Positions 5,920 to 5,924 of a DNA stretch of 5,924 nt are shown here, piece by piece (the stretch's first letter is position 1; each line of letters opens with the position of its first letter). The notes beneath the pieces were generated by a model, which was not told the origin of the DNA, did not search any database, and was given only the letters and a program-made list of their open reading frames with translations. The position numbers and the translations under genes are program-made. Source of the stretch: Armatimonadota bacterium (GTDB lineage: Bacteria; Armatimonadota; UBA10988; DTZQ01); contig DTZQ01000159.1 in assembly GCA_012961305.1 (NCBI GenBank), positions 1-5,924 of the forward strand, in the 5' to 3' direction.

Positions 5920-5924
5920 CAGAA

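Larger units (their letters stand above)
5736..5924. other. Non-coding region upstream of the membrane-protein gene, hairpin-rich
   Basis: I see no convincing gene here. The minus-strand frame of the membrane protein stays open for some codons upstream but offers no better start and is low in protein-like character. No clear -35/-10 pair precedes the gene, unlike the two promoters elsewhere in the window. The region contains four short hairpins between 5794 and 5919, listed separately. Confidence 0.6.

Overview
This is a GC-rich bacterial window read almost entirely on the minus strand. The type IV pilin-like N-terminus, the large secreted glycoside-hydrolase-like protein, the consensus sigma-70/sigma-A promoters and the strong Shine-Dalgarno sites point to a bacterium with a 'many pseudopilins plus many unusual glycosidases' lifestyle. 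Armatimonadota is my best guess and Chloroflexota or Planctomycetota are alternatives. This is an inference, because no marker gene is present.

Layout from right to left, the direction of transcription. Positions 5736-5924 are non-coding and hold a cluster of short hairpins that looks like dispersed palindromic repeat material. Positions 5735-3165 encode an 856-residue membrane protein: a multi-helix N-terminal half, a central spermidine-synthase-like/SAM methyltransferase fold domain, and a second multi-helix half. Its 3' end runs 82 bases into the next gene. Positions 3246-160 encode a 1028-residue exported multi-domain protein with two N-terminal beta modules, a GH-A-type TIM barrel, a GH42-like trimerisation (amidotransferase-fold) domain and a C-terminal beta domain. 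Positions 56-1 are the first 18 codons of a type IV prepilin or pseudopilin cut off by the window edge.

The glycosidase and pilin genes each have their own well-formed promoter: TTGACT-18-TATAAT inside the 3' end of the membrane-protein gene, and a perfect TTGACA-17-TGnTATAAT before the pilin gene. The three genes are therefore co-directional but not simply one operon. No shared pathway is evident.

The most useful second looks are: the odd C-terminal tail of the membrane protein, which one base change in a T5 run would remove at a TGA lying inside the next gene's -35 box; the near-ideal pilin promoter with an operator-like palindrome over its start site; the uncharacterised glycosidase architecture; and the hairpin cluster at the right edge. 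I found no evidence for a defence system, mobile element or CRISPR array.
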